A stretch of 64,000 bases of DNA from Carallia brachiata (Eukaryota; Streptophyta; Magnoliopsida; Malpighiales; Rhizophoraceae), in assembly GCA_021464245.1 (NCBI GenBank), contig JADCRB010000001.1, positions 1,953,715 through 2,017,714 on the forward strand, given 5' to 3'. This document shows positions 45,666 through 59,593 of the stretch, piece after piece (within the stretch, counting starts at the first letter, position 1; the number at the start of each line of letters is the position of its first letter). A model generated the notes under the pieces. It searched no databases and was not told where the DNA came from. It worked only from the letters and a program-made list of their open reading frames with translations. The position numbers and the translations under genes were made by a program.

Positions 45666-48600
45666 ATGGCTGGAAATGAGTGGCTAAATGGGTATTTGGA
45701 GGCTATTTTGGATGTGGGGAGTGGTACAAGTAAAAGAGAGGATGGCAAGCTGAAGATTGTCAAGTTTGAGGAGATTAGCAAGGAAAAGACGACAGAAAAG
45801 TTGTTCAGTCCAACGAAGTACTTTGTTGAAGAAGTTATTAACAGCTTTGACGAGTCTGATCTTCATAGGACATGGGTTAAGGTTATAGCTCTCTTCTTAA
45901 TTGTTACCTGCTCCAATATTATTGCGTGTTTTTGTTTTTGGTTTTTTTTTTTTTTTGGCAATTTTAGCAGCTTTATTGGAGATCGTTTGCGTGGTCGAAT
46001 GCATGATATTGCTTATTAATCGTTGACATTACAATTTTGTTTTTTTAGTTTTTCAAGCAAATCATTACTGTATGGAACTTTGCAGCAGAGACCTCAAGGC
46101 TGTGAAATATCCAGCCCCTTTTCTTATAACTAAGCTCTCTCTCTTTCACACACACACACAAACTATAATAACCCTTTGATAGAATCTAATCAGTATATAT
46201 TCTCCTAGAATAGGAATTTTACATCTCCTTTCAGGTATAGTCACACCATGAAACTATGTAAGATGTATCCAAGCTGAAAATGCCCAGTCACAGGTCGTGC
46301 TCATCCTGTCCCATTAGCACGTTTATAAATCCAAGCATAAAGTTCTTTTTCAACAAAAAAGGAAAAAAAAAATAAAGAAGAAAAATCTTTATTTTTTCAA
46401 TCGTTATTTATGTAGTTGACATGATAAACAGACTCATTCTGTGTAAGAGATCTCAAGTTTCAACTTTAAACATGCCAAATAATATATTTTTATAGCCTAG
46501 CATAGATAAATGGCCTCGGTGAAAACATAAATTTCGAAGAGAAAACGAGAAGCGGGGAGGAAGGACTGAAAAAAAAAAAAACCCAACAGTACAATATATA
46601 TGCAAAACTTGCTTAATGGAAAACAAAGAAAGAAAAAAAAAAAAAACACCGAAAGTCTTTCAATAAAAGCAGCTTTTCTAAGGATGCTTGTGAAGCAACC
46701 TGTGAGTGACGGCGAATATGAATATTGTGCGTGCAACTAATAAATGTAAAAAAATTGCAGGTGATAGCAACAAGGAATACTCGTGAACGCAGTAACAGAC
46801 TGGAGAATATGTGTTGGCGTATTTGGCATCTCGCCCGTAAAAAGAAACAGGTCAGATTTTTATAACTTATATAATGATTCATATATATATATATATATAT
46901 ATATAAACAACTGTAGACTTGTTTATGTATCATAATTAATAATTATAATTGAATAAAGAGAATAAGTGTCAAAATTATATTTATTTTCGGTCTTAAACTT
47001 CTATTTTATTCATGGCAAAAAACTGTTAATGCCTTTTGATTTTCCTTTTTTTTTTTTCTCTTTTTATCTTCCTCAATGACGTTATGTGCTCAGCATAATT
47101 TTTATGGTCATATATATATATATATATACACACACAAATAATAGATCCACACGATGTATAGATTTAATCATATTAATTAATAAATTTATTTTATTTTATT
47201 TTAAAAAATAAAAAGGCATTCTAATTTTGAATATTATTTTTTAAAAAGTTTTAAATTTTTTGAGAGAATAAAACAATTTTTTTGTTTTTTTAAATTGGAA
47301 GTAGATTTTTTTATTTTCTTCTCATTTGAGTAAATTTTAACGTAATTCTTTTTTTTTTTCATTTTTAAGAAAAGATAGATAAATTTGAGAAATTTTCTTA
47401 ATATTTTTATTGGTTAACATATTTTTTTTAAAATAGGAGAATTCAAAAATAATTTTTTTTTATTTTCTTTTATTAGAAAAATTTATAATTATAAAGATTA
47501 AATTAGAGTCAAAACAGTACTATATAAATCAATAGAATACTTATTAGATTACAATTATATTTATATTAATTGATTTAATTTTTATTGTAATAAAATTTTT
47601 AATAATTATGAGATATTTTAATATTTTTAATTTATAAATTTATAAGAAATTGTTAAATAATAGAACAAGAAAATTTGAAATTTTTTCTCACTTTTGACTT
47701 TATATATTTTTATATAAATATATATACTCAAATTTAAAATATATCTAAATCTAAATATATCCATATTTCTATTGTAAAATAAAACGTCGTCTAATGTCAG
47801 CATATTCTTTATGGCTCGTGTCCCTTATAAACATCGAAGCGCCGGCTTCCAGCAGGTTTTTGTTTTTTTATTTTCGAGATAGCTTTCAGTAGGGTTAATT
47901 TAGTAACGTGTGTATTTTAAATTTTATATTTTTTTCATAATTTTACGATGATTTTAGAAAAATAACAAAATAAATAGATTTTTTTTCCTCTCAAGTGTTA
48001 TGTAACCTCACATTTAGCTTAAAATTAAAAAATTAACTGACAAAAATTAATGATCTCTCTATAAATAAGAGTTCCTTTATCCTCAAACCAAACGTTTTAA
48101 ATTTGTATTTCTATCAAAACCTTTTATAAAATGGTAATGAAGAATTTGGTCTAACATAAATTATAAATTTAAATATTTACTGATGCATGTCTTAAAATTA
48201 AATAAACTTTATAATTTATTTAAATTGTTAAAAAGTTATAAAAAATTGTGAGAAAAAAATGAAAAAATAAAATTATTTAAATTAATGAGAAAATTATTAA
48301 AAAAATAAAATAATTAAAAATAAAATAAATAATAATTTGTAAGAAAAAAAGTTGTGTAAACAAAAATTATTTGAATTGATAAAAAGGTTGTGAGAAAGAA
48401 AATAATTTTAAAAAATAAATAATAATTTGTAATAAAAAAATTTGTGAGGAAAATAATATTATTTAAATTAATTAAAAAATTATGAAAAAAATATAAAAAA
48501 CAACAAAATGATAATATTATTTTTAATTAAAATTTTTTATTCTTTTTTTCTTTTTTTCACCAAATTCTCGCAAACGGAACACACCATTAGTGAGCCTCGT

Positions 48601-51600
48601 GTGCTCGACATTTCCTTGCGAAATAGGGTAGCATACCTTTACTTTTTCATTTAAAGAAATAATAATAATTAAAAAAAAAAAAAAAACTACTTCTTCTTCG
48701 TCGTCTTGGAAACCTCCGATCCGATGATAGGCGCGACGTCGCCGTCAAAGTAGGAGAAGGACGAGGTCCATCTATCCCTATCTCTGCTTTCAATTCAGTA
48801 CTACGACTGCGAGAAGATGAATTTCAGTCACATAGGCAAATTTACCACCAAGATGGAAAGAATTTCTTGTGTGGTTCGAAGGGTAACGTTTGATGATTTG
48901 TTGGGGAATAGGCGCAAATAGAGGCAGCCGAAAGGTTGCAGTTGTGATGAAACGTCTCCCACCTCTGCCATTATAGGTTTTGGTTTTTGTTTGATGTATA
49001 ATTCTTTGTTGGATTTTATCCATTTAATGGCGAGTAAAACCCTAGAGGAGAAGAAAAGAAAGCGGAGGAGGTAGAGTGAAAGAGGAATTTGCTTTGGAAT
49101 TTTTGGATAGTTCACTGTGTTAAAAAAAAGAGATTTTTGAAAAAAAAAAAATGATGTAACTGTAGATACAATTGGATGATGAACAAAAGTTTGCGAAAAG
49201 ACGGCTGGAGCGTGAGCAAGGACGCAATGACGCTGCAGATGACCTTTCAGAGCTATCTGAAGGTGAGAGGGAAAAGGGCGACACCGTCCGCTCAGAATCT
49301 GTCAGGGACTTCGGCAGGATTAATTCTGATATCCAAATATGGTCTGATGATGAGAAGCCTGCAAACCTGTACATTGTGCTAATCAGGTATGTCACGTGTT
49401 TGTCCGAGCTAAATTAGTTCCTGATCCTATTGAGCAATAGATGCATTGTACATTGCAAAGCAGCACATACCGTAGAAACTGAAATTGGCCCTGCTGATGT
49501 ATCGAATTTCTTCTGCCATTCATGTATGCCTTAAGAAAAAAATTGTTCAATAAATAAGAAGAATTAGGGGAAAAAAGAAATGTATAAAACACTGCTTCAT
49601 GCATGATCAAGAAGATTAAGATGACCGAATTAATGTTACTCATGTGTTGCATGTAGTATGCATGGGTTGGTGCGTGGAGAAAACATGGAACTTGGAAGAG
49701 ATTCTGACACCGGTGGTCAGGTAGTAATGGCAGTAGACAGCACCTCGTCTTTTGCCACAAGCGAGCTTGCATGAGTTAAGCTTACAAAACCAATCTTCAT
49801 AATTTGCAATCAAGACTCTTAGGTACATTTCTGGTTACAGGTTAAGTATGTTGTTGAGCTTGCTCGAGCATTAGCCAACGCAAAAGGAGTCTATCGTGTG
49901 GATCTTCTGACAAGACAGATAACCTCGCCAGAGGTGGATTCCAGTTATGGTGAGCCTATTGAGATGCTGTCATGCCCACCTGATGGCAGTGGTAGCTGTG
50001 GAGCTTACATAATCCGGATTCCTTGCGGTTTTAGTGACAAGTAATCAGGGTTTTCTGCTTGAGTTACAATCACATATTTTTTCAAATTTCTAGCTAACCA
50101 CAACAGCTATATAACACAGGTACATACCAAAGGAATCGCTTTGGGCTTACGTACCGGAGTTTGTTGATGGGGCATTAAACCACATTGTCCAAATGGCTAG
50201 AGCTATAGGTGAACAAGTCAATGGGGGAAAGCCAACCTGGCCGTATGTTATACATGGCCACTATGCCGATGCTGGAGAGGTAGCAGCACATCTGTCTGGG
50301 GCCCTGAATGTGCCAATGGTGCTAACTGGACACTCACTTGGCAGGAACAAGTTTGAGCAATTGCTTAAGCAAGGGAGGCTTTCTAGGGAGGACATAAATA
50401 CAACATATAAGATAGTGAGGAGGATTGAGGCTGAAGAGTTCGGGTTGGATGCTGCTGGGATGGTGGTGACTAGCACAAGACAAGAAATTGAAGAGCAATG
50501 GGGCCTGTATGATGGATTTGATATCAAGTTGGAACGGAAGCTTAGGGTTAGAAGACGTCGTGGTGTGAGTTGCTTGGGAAGATACATGCCAAGAATGGTG
50601 GTATGGTAATCTTTTCTTTGCTTTGGTTTATCTCCTATCTGCCAGGATGGCATACCATACATCTCGATAGGGACTAGGTTTTAAGGAAAATAAGAAAAAA
50701 CCTTTAATAAATTAAAAGAGCATGGTGGTTTCATTAATCATCTCTGCTGGATAGAACACAGTACTGATGGCCAAGACTTCAATAGATTGTCAATTTATGC
50801 CATGGCTATTACACATATTGTGGCCTTTAAAGGTCAAGAATAGCACCATCTTGGTACCAACTTTGGAGCAAACAGCGAAATTACTGGTCCTGATAATCTG
50901 AACATGTCCAGCAGATACTAACAAGACCCATAAAGAGTTACACTCTAATAATTGAATTCCAACCTCATATGGTTTTCAATATGTGGAACCAGGTTATACC
51001 CCCAGGGATGGACTTCAGCCATGTTGCAGCCCAAGATTCATTGGAAGGTGATCTCAAGTCATTGATAGGCTCTGATAGATCTCAAAACAAAAGGCATCTG
51101 CCTCCAATATGGTCTGAGGTAACATTCTTCATCCTAGTTTTAATTTCTTTACATCATTGTGAATATTTTCATTTTCATGCACTCATTAAAACTGAACCAA
51201 CACAAATTGAATTTGATTTTCTTTTTGATATGGCAATGCAGATTACGCGGTTTTTCACAAATCCCCACAAGCCCATTATTCTTGCATTATCCCGTCCGGA
51301 CCCAAAAAAAAATGTGACCACATTGCTCAAGGCTTTTGGAGAGTGTCAGCCCCTGCGAGAGCTAGCTAACTTGGTAAATTTTTGTTTTGCATTTTAGTTT
51401 GTAGCAAGCAGTTTTACTCACAATCACCACAAAACTGAGCCAAGTTGCCTAAATCATATTTCTTAATGCAGACACTAATACTTGGCAACAGAGATGACAT
51501 TGAGGAGATGTCTAATAGCAGTTCAGTTGTTCTCACAACTGTACTCAAGCTCATTGACAAGTATGATCTGTATGGTCAAGTTGCTTACCCCAAGCATCAC

Positions 51601-54251
51601 AAGCAATCTGATGTTCCTGATATCTATCGTCTGGCAGCAAAAACAAAGGTAATGGCATGATTCTGGCATGTTCAGGCAGGTCATGGACTATGGGATTCTA
51701 ACTATTCCCTTCTTTTCTGCTCAACACCAAACCAGATTCCCGATACAGAATCGGCATGATCTGCTGACAAGCCTTAATTTACATATGGAACATTGTAATT
51801 CACGCTCATCATTATGTTTCATTGCCCAAATTTTAGTACTTGCTGTTGGCAGTACTAAGTAGGACAGATTATGTCAGACCTTGTATCAGCATGGTTTGTT
51901 TTTCCTCTATCTGGCTGAACATCTATAACACAATTTAATTGGGCAGCACCAAATATGTACAGACAATATCACCTCCAGCCTAAATTATTGCCTAGCAGCT
52001 GGCCTTTACCTTATCCCCATTTGTGCTTTTCTTGCAAAAATCAACTGCTAATAGTAACACTTTGGTCGTGGCTTTATCTATTGAAGGGAGTTTTCATCAA
52101 TCCAGCTCTTGTGGAACCATTTGGTCTCACGCTAATAGAGGTAAGTGTTGAATTTGCAAATTTTTCTGCTGAAGCTTGGTAATTCGGAGACCCTCAAAAG
52201 ACATTGTGTGTCCGAAACATTAAGTGCCTCACAGTCCATTTTACCTTGTATCTTGCAGGCAGCGGCATATGGTTTACCAGTTGTCGCTACCAAAAATGGC
52301 GGACCAGTGGATATTTTGAAGGTAACACAACATACATTTGGGCTTTCCCAAACCTAAATATTGAAACCTTGCAATTGTTTTCTTTTTTCTCCCAATTAAA
52401 AAGTTTAGATCTGTAATGTTATAATTATACTTAAAGAGGGCATTTGATCAAGGTTGCAACATATGTGTTTCTCAACCTGCTGACATTCAACTGTGGAAGA
52501 ATTGTCTTCATTCTTTCTCCATAACCAAATGCTCAACTCTTTTAATTGGAATGCATATCAGCAAAACCACTTCTTAGCAGTAATCTCCGCTTAATGCACT
52601 TCAAGTCCAACACTATTAGAGTCCAGTCCAATTTGGTTAAGCCTAGGATAGTCTCAAGTAGAGGTATTACAGGGAAGGGAGGTAGCAATCCAAGCTCATA
52701 TGCAGTGCTGAATTTCCTTGTATTTCAGAACTTTATGCTTATGTGCAGATATTTTCCAGTCAGCTAACAAAGAAGTACTCTTGCTTACAGGCACTTAACA
52801 ATGGCCTTCTAGTTGATCCTCATGACCAGAAAGCCATTGCAGATGCCCTTTTAAAGCTTGTTGCGGACAAAAATCTCTGGAGCGAATGTCGAAAAAATGG
52901 CCTAAAACACATCCATCGCTTTTCATGGCCAGAACACTGCCAGAACTACCTTTCCCATGTTGAACACTGCAGGAAACGCCATCCAACTACTCGTCTTGAG
53001 ATTGCTCCAATTCCCGAAGAACCAATGAGCGACTCTTTAAGGGATGTGGAAGACCTATCTTTGCGTTTCTCCATAGAGGGAGATTTCAAGTTAAATGGAG
53101 AACTAGATGCAGTAGCCAGACAGAAGAAGCTCACTGAGGCCATCACCCAAAGGGCTTCTTCTAACGGTAAATCCACAGTGACTTTTAGTCCTGGCAGAAG
53201 GCAGATGCTATTTGTGATGGCATCTGATTGCTACAATTGTAATGGAGAAACCACAGAGAGGTTTCAAGAAATTATTAAGAAGGTGATGAAGGCTGCAGGC
53301 TTAAATCTAGGCTTGGGCAGGATAGGTTTTGTGCTGATGACTGGCTCGAATTTACAAGAGACTATGGAAGGATTAAGAAGTTGCCCGGTAAATATAGAGG
53401 ACTTTGATGCAATAATCTGTAACAGCGGAAGTGAACTGTATTTCCCATGGAAGGACATGGTGGCTGATGAGGACTATGAAGCTCATATTGAATACAGGTG
53501 GCCGGGTGAGAATGTAACATCAGCAGTAACAAGGCTAGCTAGGTCTGAAGATGGGGCTGAAGATGATATCGTGGAGTATGCTAAAGCCTGTGGGTCTAGA
53601 TGCTACTCTTATAGCATCAAACCAGGGGCCAAGGTCAGATACCTCTGCTGATTGATAAAACTGCTTATTATGAAGACCTAGTGATGTGTGATGTGTACTA
53701 ATTCCTAACAAGCAATAATGATTGCTACATAATTTGCAGGTAAGAAAGGTTGATGCCCTTCGTCGAAGGCTCCGCATGAGAGGTTTCCGATGCAACATTG
53801 TTTACACACATGCGGGATCAAGGTTGAATGTGGTCCCCTTATTTGCATCAAGAATACAAGCCCTAAGGTTCAGCCTGTTCTCTGGATTCTTCACGTTCCA
53901 AAGTTCAGTCTAGAATTATATTTTATGAAAGCTAAAATCGAACTAGACTACATCTCAGATGATTGTACATGCAGGTACCTATCAGTTAAGTGGGGAATTG
54001 ATCTTTCAAAAGTGGTCATCTTTATTGGGGAAAAGGGTGATACAGATTATGAAGACTTACTAGCCGGCCTCCACAAGACCCTTATTGTAAGAGGCTCTGT
54101 CGAGCGCGGCAGTGAAGGGCTCCTTCGTGGTGAAGACAATTTCAAGAGAGAAGATGTCCTTCCCCAAGAAAGTCCTAACATCAGCTTTGTGGAGGAAAAT
54201 TGTGAAGCTCGTGATATTTCAGCAGCACTAGGGTCTCTGGGGATCAAATAA
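45666..54251 (+). CDS. SPS4: Sucrose-phosphate synthase, SPS4 (family C) type, 14 exons
   Basis: Transfers glucose from UDP-glucose to fructose-6-phosphate, the controlled step of cytosolic sucrose synthesis. Exons: 45666-45881, 46761-46850, 49166-49386, 49657-49720, 49841-50040, 50120-50600, 50993-51118, 51242-51373, 51472-51648, 52087-52140, 52259-52321, 52791-53633, 53740-53867, 53975-54251. They sum to 3072 nt, giving 1023 aa, with GT-AG at every junction and the frame kept throughout. Motifs are [14 protein letters not shown] (195-208), HGHYAD (309-314), HSLGRNK (335-341), LSRPDPKKN (482-490) and the E-x7-E of EPFGLTLIE (579-587). A sucrose-phosphatase-like domain follows from about 740 ([26 protein letters not shown]). 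R-I-N-S at 153-156 sits where SPS enzymes carry the regulatory phosphoserine. The start [16 protein letters not shown] is the family N-terminus. Length is normal (about 1030-1060). Intron 2 (2315 bp) holds inserted sequence. Confidence 0.96.
46881..46906. repeat. (TA)n microsatellite in SPS intron 2
   Basis: About 13 TA units. Another TA run is at 47112-47128, and a CA run at 46149-46161 lies in intron 1. These are likely polymorphic sites. Confidence 0.8.
48190..48595. mobile_element. MITE-like element with tandem units inside SPS intron 2
   Basis: The right end reads CTCGCAAACGGAACACACC, whose complement GGTGTGTTCCGTTTGCG resembles the start of the 22453-22835 element. The inside repeats AAAATAAAATTATTT, then AATAATTTGTAAGAAAAA, about three times, like that element but more AT-rich. 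Limits are approximate. Confidence 0.45.
48680..49110 (-). other. Coding-like segment antisense in SPS intron 2 (unrecognised)
   Basis: About 430 bp of GC-richer sequence directly before SPS exon 3. On the minus strand it has a leader-like CTCTAGGGTTTTACTCGCC, then two overlapping frames: one of 77 codons from 49023 that is Arg/Thr-rich and resembles a targeting peptide, and one with [15 protein letters not shown] recognise neither. It could be a captured 5' gene fragment, a transduplicated piece, or an antisense transcript start. Confidence 0.35.
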
Positions 54252-55213
54252 TTGTTATCCTTTCTTTCTTTTTCTATTCTTCCTTTGTTTTTCTTTTGTC
54301 GCTTTATGCCAGTTATTTTTAAGGTACATATCAAAAAGAAAAGAAAATAGTTGTTTGTTAATATAACCGTAAGGTAATAAAAAAATCAAAGAAACAGTTA
54401 TCATATTTTAATATATTGTAAATCTATACCCAAATTCCTAGTATGTGACAGATACTAGTTTCAATAAGAGTTTAATTGCTATTGGTTTATGATAGCAACT
54501 ATAGGTATACTTAGGTTTTTTTTTTTTTTTTGTGCCTTCGCTTTTTGCTTTTTTCCCTTTCAGCGTGCAAAATATATGACAGAGATAACTAGAAACCCTT
54601 TTCAACTGGAAACCCACCAAAATCCAGAGTGAACTGAGAATCTAATAAACATGACAATGTGTACCAAATGGTGCCATGTTTTGGTATAATTCTTTGGTAT
54701 CATAAAAAACAGCACGAGTAAATGGAATGCCACGCAGAAAGAATTTTGTTTAACTGCACCTTCATGTTCTGCCAAGTAGATACGTATGGCCGATTTCAAC
54801 CAGGTTATCTATTTCCTTTGTCTTCTGTCCGAATAATTTTTGGGTTGGACAAGTAATGTGCGTGCATTGGATGGATGGATCACTGTCAAAGCACAATAAC
54901 TTATGTTTGAGTGAAATGGCTATTCTATGAAATATTTGAGACAATTGATGTACGCCCCGTTGCAGCCGTTACAATAAAGCTAACGCTTTCTACGGTCTCA
55001 AGGCGCACTCATTTATCGGGATTCTCCTCATCAGTAACAAATTTAGCATCCGTTGATGGCATTTTATTGTCCAATATTATTTTCCTAAGGTTACTCCCAC
55101 TTGCCGCATAGGACAACAAGCATTTACCTGTTGCAGTTTTCCATATTGATTTGAAGAAATCACAGTTGCATGCACGCAGTGGGGCATTATAGTCTATGAT
55201 ATCCTCAGCATCG
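54252..55213. other. Convergent intergenic region between SPS and the coiled-coil gene
   Basis: Holds the 3' ends of two converging genes. ATAAAAAAAT near 54377 could serve SPS polyadenylation. No gene is supported between them; the 60-65 codon frames lack domains. Confidence 0.6.
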
Positions 55214-58200
55214 TCATGTACCAAGATCCACAGCCACTTTGTATTTTACTCCACACGTACATTCAATAACATGAGAAATACCCTGTTGGAAGAAGAGGCA
55301 TCCATCAATAAGAACAGGCACACTTCCCTCTAGATAAAACAAGCAGGAACCTAGGAAAATCTAAGCATGAAAGTTTTCTAAAATAAAAGAAAAATGAGCA
55401 TTTTAATATACGTTACTGCTGTTTGAAGTGGTTGTTCTGTGCAAGGAAACAATTATACCCATTAAGAATCCCAACCTGATGAAATCCTAGCCTTGACCAA
55501 ATTTTTCGTTGCCTTCTGATGAGTAATTAACCAATTGAGATGCAGATAATTGCCAAATTTCTGTGGCACATTACAAGAAGCTAACAATAAAATTTACCTT
55601 AAGTTTCTCAATCTGGTCTCGGAGAGATTGAAGATATCCATGTTCGTCAGATTTATCAGACAAAAGGGCTTTGTATTCCTCTTCTAGGGTCTTGATGTCC
55701 ATTGCCCGCAGCTCAGGCTACAATCAGCGAGAGAATACGGTAAACTGGAATTACATAAAAAAGCACGAGGTATAGAATGAAAAATCAGTTATTTATTCTA
55801 TTCACTCCAAGGCCTTCGTGATCAAAACTCAATCCCAACCCAACAATAATCTACCCAAGACACTCTTTGTTTCTGCATAACAAGACAAATGAGTAACGAT
55901 TTAGAGGTAAGGCTGAGTTGACGTCATCAGAAACTATAAACCATGACATCAATAAGATGTGTCCCGAAAAAAATAACCTCTGATCAAAATAACTACTGAT
56001 ATAAACGGAGATAAATGGATGCTTTAGGAAAAATGGCAAACCTGAAAATCCTTTGCCCTGAAATTTAATTGCTCGATAAACTGCTTCTTCTGGAATGACA
56101 CAAACCAGAGTCCTCATAAAGCTCGTTGAAATAATGCAAGCAACATGTATAATCTTTTTGAAGATAACTTTCATTCAAATAATTTTCTCTGTTCATTGTC
56201 TCCATCGAGAGAGAGAGAGAGAAGTTGTGCAGTAAAAAGTTCTACGGTGATGCACCACTGATGACCACAGATAATTAGTTCCAAGTCATCAGTGGCCTGC
56301 CTGACCAGTAAAAGGAATTCATTTCATGTTAAATTAGGCACCATTACTCAGTATGAGATTATCGAATATGAATTGAGTCAGTTTCATTCACTTGAAGTTG
56401 TTAATGAGACACACAATATAGTCTGGGTAACTCTAGCGGGGCAGCCAAAATGGAAAACCAGCTAGCTACTTGAACCTTAGTTTTTCCAAATCTACAAAGA
56501 AACGAAACCTATGCATATTACCTAAGAAAACATTAAGCAAGAATTACAAATCACAAGGATCCAACAAAATTGTTCTATGACTTCTTTGTTTAAGTCTATC
56601 ACTTGTTGAAGTAATCAAAATCTTGATATGCACTTCCATCCGCCCTCGTCCTCTTCCACTCTATGTACCATATACTCTATGGTGTTCTCATCGGCTTTGG
56701 TAAAACTTTCTACTTAAGGAAGTGAGAAATCGTGGCTGAAGGAAGTAAAAGGTAGAAGTAAACAGACCTCAAAAAAAGAAAAAAAAGGATAAGCGTAAAA
56801 ATAAATTAAATCAAGACATATAGATAAACAGAAAACCTGTTTCATTGCAAGCGAAATTAATAAAAAATTTAAAAATAAAAAACAGCGGCCACATCCAGTC
56901 ACAAAAATCAGCATTAACGAGATAGAATTAGAATCATAGTCAGACAGTAACCTTGCTGTTCTCCACTCGAAGTTCGGATTTCACTTGTGCAATTTCATTC
57001 AGCTTGGTTTCAGCAGCATCCAACAGGGCTACTAGATTCTTCCTAGAATCATTCCCCTGTTATGACAAGGATTAGTTAAGGCTGCAACTCCTTGTAGGTT
57101 TTGGTCAATGGAAGAAGTTTCTACCAGATTGTCCGTAATAAGCTGGTTCTCAACACCAAAATTATCTGCAACAGGAGTTTATCAGTGATCAACCAAACGA
57201 GAAAATTGTAGCAAAGCAATACAAAATGGAGGAGAGGCAACAACCTATCTGCAGCAAGAATAAAGAGAGATATACCTTTTCTTTCAGCCATCTGCTCAAC
57301 AGATTTATCCTTGACCTGCATAAATTATTATATTTACATCATTGTCATGAACATAACCATCTGCAGATATCTTTAGCTCTTACTGTCATTTTGTTTTAGT
57401 CAATCAAGTGAGCCTGTACGAAATGTTTTTAGAATAAATGAATTGAGATCAAAGGATGAACTTGTGTAATTGGACAGGAAAACTTTGGTCCGTTTGATCA
57501 ATACAAAGGGGTACATCCGCCTTTGGGGTTCCAAGGCACTAAGGTATGTCGGTTGAATTGAGGGACTTATTCACTCTACCAACGAATTTGTGAGACCAAC
57601 ATTAGTGCACCTTCCTCTAAATTTTAAGACACTTTGAGTAATAGGTGAAGGCCCTTATCGAGGTCACCTATTTTGAATATATCTTACATACAGCATTATG
57701 TGCTCTCTGTACATTTTTTAGAAGTACATCATTGTCTATCAATAGCTTTTTGAAGTAAAAAGAACAGATTTAGCAAGAGTATACCAATCCATTCTGACAC
57801 ATTTCTCCATTGTTTCTGTGAGAATTGATCCATTCCTGCAACATGGACAGTGAGTTGCAAGAGACAAATATTGAGCATAGATTAAGGGCGTTTAACAAAG
57901 ACGATTGCTAAGAATTAAACCTGTTGTTGCTGTAATTTGGCATTAATATCATCTGCAACCTTTGAATAGTAAGCCCTGTTGGACAGGGACAATTCAGTCG
58001 GTATCATTACATCACTTTGACAGCACTGTGGTCATTGGAGAGACAATACCTCTTCTCTAGAACTTTAGCAGATAAACTGATTCTTTCTTGTTGAATGAGC
58101 TCCAGTGTCTGTATGTCAAGGACAAACCAGTATGTGGTGCCATGTGTTATATGCAAAAGGCTCTAACATGATAATGTGGTCTTTTCAAATAACATTCGAA

Positions 58201-59593
58201 GGAAACAAGAATGGAGTGATTAAATGGGGAATGCAATTTGTGTTTGCTTTGGTTTTTTTTGAGTTTGATCGTTTTTCACTGAAGTTACGTCTTTGTTACT
58301 TCAAAGCTCTTCCAAGGTTACCTGGGAAAGAGTAGATGAGTCAAACTCCAAGGAGGCAATCTTGCTTTGTTTCTCCAATATCTGTGAGCACATCTGCCCC
58401 TTTTCCTTGACCAGTTTCTCCGTATCTTCTCTAACTTGCTTAGTTTCAGATTTTGCTGCGGAAGTAATGACAATGACATAATAGAAGCAAATACGTATCA
58501 CCACAAAACCTAAAACGCTTTTAGTTTGCTGCCAAAAACCACCTTTCTTGTTGTTTGATTTTTTTCAGCTCAAATATCAAACATTAAAAAGCATAGTTAG
58601 CCATCACAATACTGTTATTTATTTTTTTTTTTTTTTCAAGAACTGCAAAATAAAGCATTTTCTAGCTGATCATGACATAAGCTATTTTGTTCCTAAAAAT
58701 CATAAACTAACTGCAGCGCAACAGTCATACTAATTAACTGGTTTGAAGATTTACTGCATTCTTATTGTAGCTCGTTTAATTCTGGCCTTTCACTTTCTGG
58801 ATGCAAGAAAATCGAAAAGTAAAAAGGTTTAACTCAGCACATTTTTGAACCAACAAAAACCTTTCCCAAGCACTATGCAAAGTTTCATATCCATCATTAT
58901 ACTGACTAAAAAATGAGGACACAATAATCCTATATGAAATTGTTTTAGAAAAAATTACTTTAATTACCACAGGCTGCTGAACAAACAGAAGCAAACAGGA
59001 ATTACTGGTCCGAGAAGCAAACATTCTTGATATGGATCAGATTTCATCAATTCGCTCGGGAAAACAACGGTAAAAAGGACTCAAACTCTTGAAAACTGAG
59101 GTCAGAAAATTGAAAAAAAAAAAAAAAAAGCGTTGAGAATGAAAATTTATGAAGCATTCTCGAGAGAAAGAGAAAAACGGAGAAATTAGATAAAAGCAAA
59201 GATAAGGCTGCTTCTGCATTGCGGCTGAGGAAGAAAACAAATTAAAAAAAAAAAAAACAAACAAACACACCGAATCTGACAAGCAATAAATAAAACTAAA
59301 ATTTATAAATAATAGCAGCAGCAGATCTAAAAATAAAATCACTAGCGAAAAATTCAGAGAGAGAAAGAGAGAGAGACCAGAACTGAGATCGTTCTCCATG
59401 GTTTGAATGGTTGTGAGAAGCGCCTGCTCTTCGGCGGTCGCCTTTGCCGCTTGATCTTCCACATCTACACTCGTTTCGTTCATTACACATTTAAATCACT
59501 ATTACACACACAACGCAGCTAGAGAGAGAGAGAAAGAGCGATACCGTTGATCTGAGAGCGCAGGGTCTTCATGTACTGCAAGTACTCCTCCAT
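55214..59593 (-). CDS. Coiled-coil protein with C-terminal CTCG motif, 12 exons (plant-conserved type, function unknown)
   Basis: Exons in transcript order: 59593-59545, 59464-59378, 58455-58322, 58108-58050, 57975-57921, 57835-57785, 57315-57276, 57165-57125, 57056-56952, 56089-56042, 55717-55598, 55282-55214. They sum to 858 nt, encoding 285 aa; every junction is GT-AG and the frame closes. The protein starts MEEYLQYMKTLRSQINDVEDQAAKA and is almost entirely charged and heptad-like (KSETKQVREDTEKLVKEKGQMCSQILEKQSKIASLE, KTLEEEYKALLSDK, YLQSLRDQIEKLK), suggesting a long coiled coil. It ends with a short segment IECTCGVKYKVAVDL, where Cys271 and Cys273 stand out. There is no signal peptide or membrane helix. 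The layout recalls small structural or kinetochore-type coiled-coil proteins, but I cannot name the family. It is divergent from the GDPD gene, about 490 bp between start codons. Confidence 0.85.

Noticed and set aside
50193..50609. A separate 138-codon gene
   Set aside because: It is SPS exon 6, with HGHYAD and HSLGRNK; the last codon of the frame runs into the intron.
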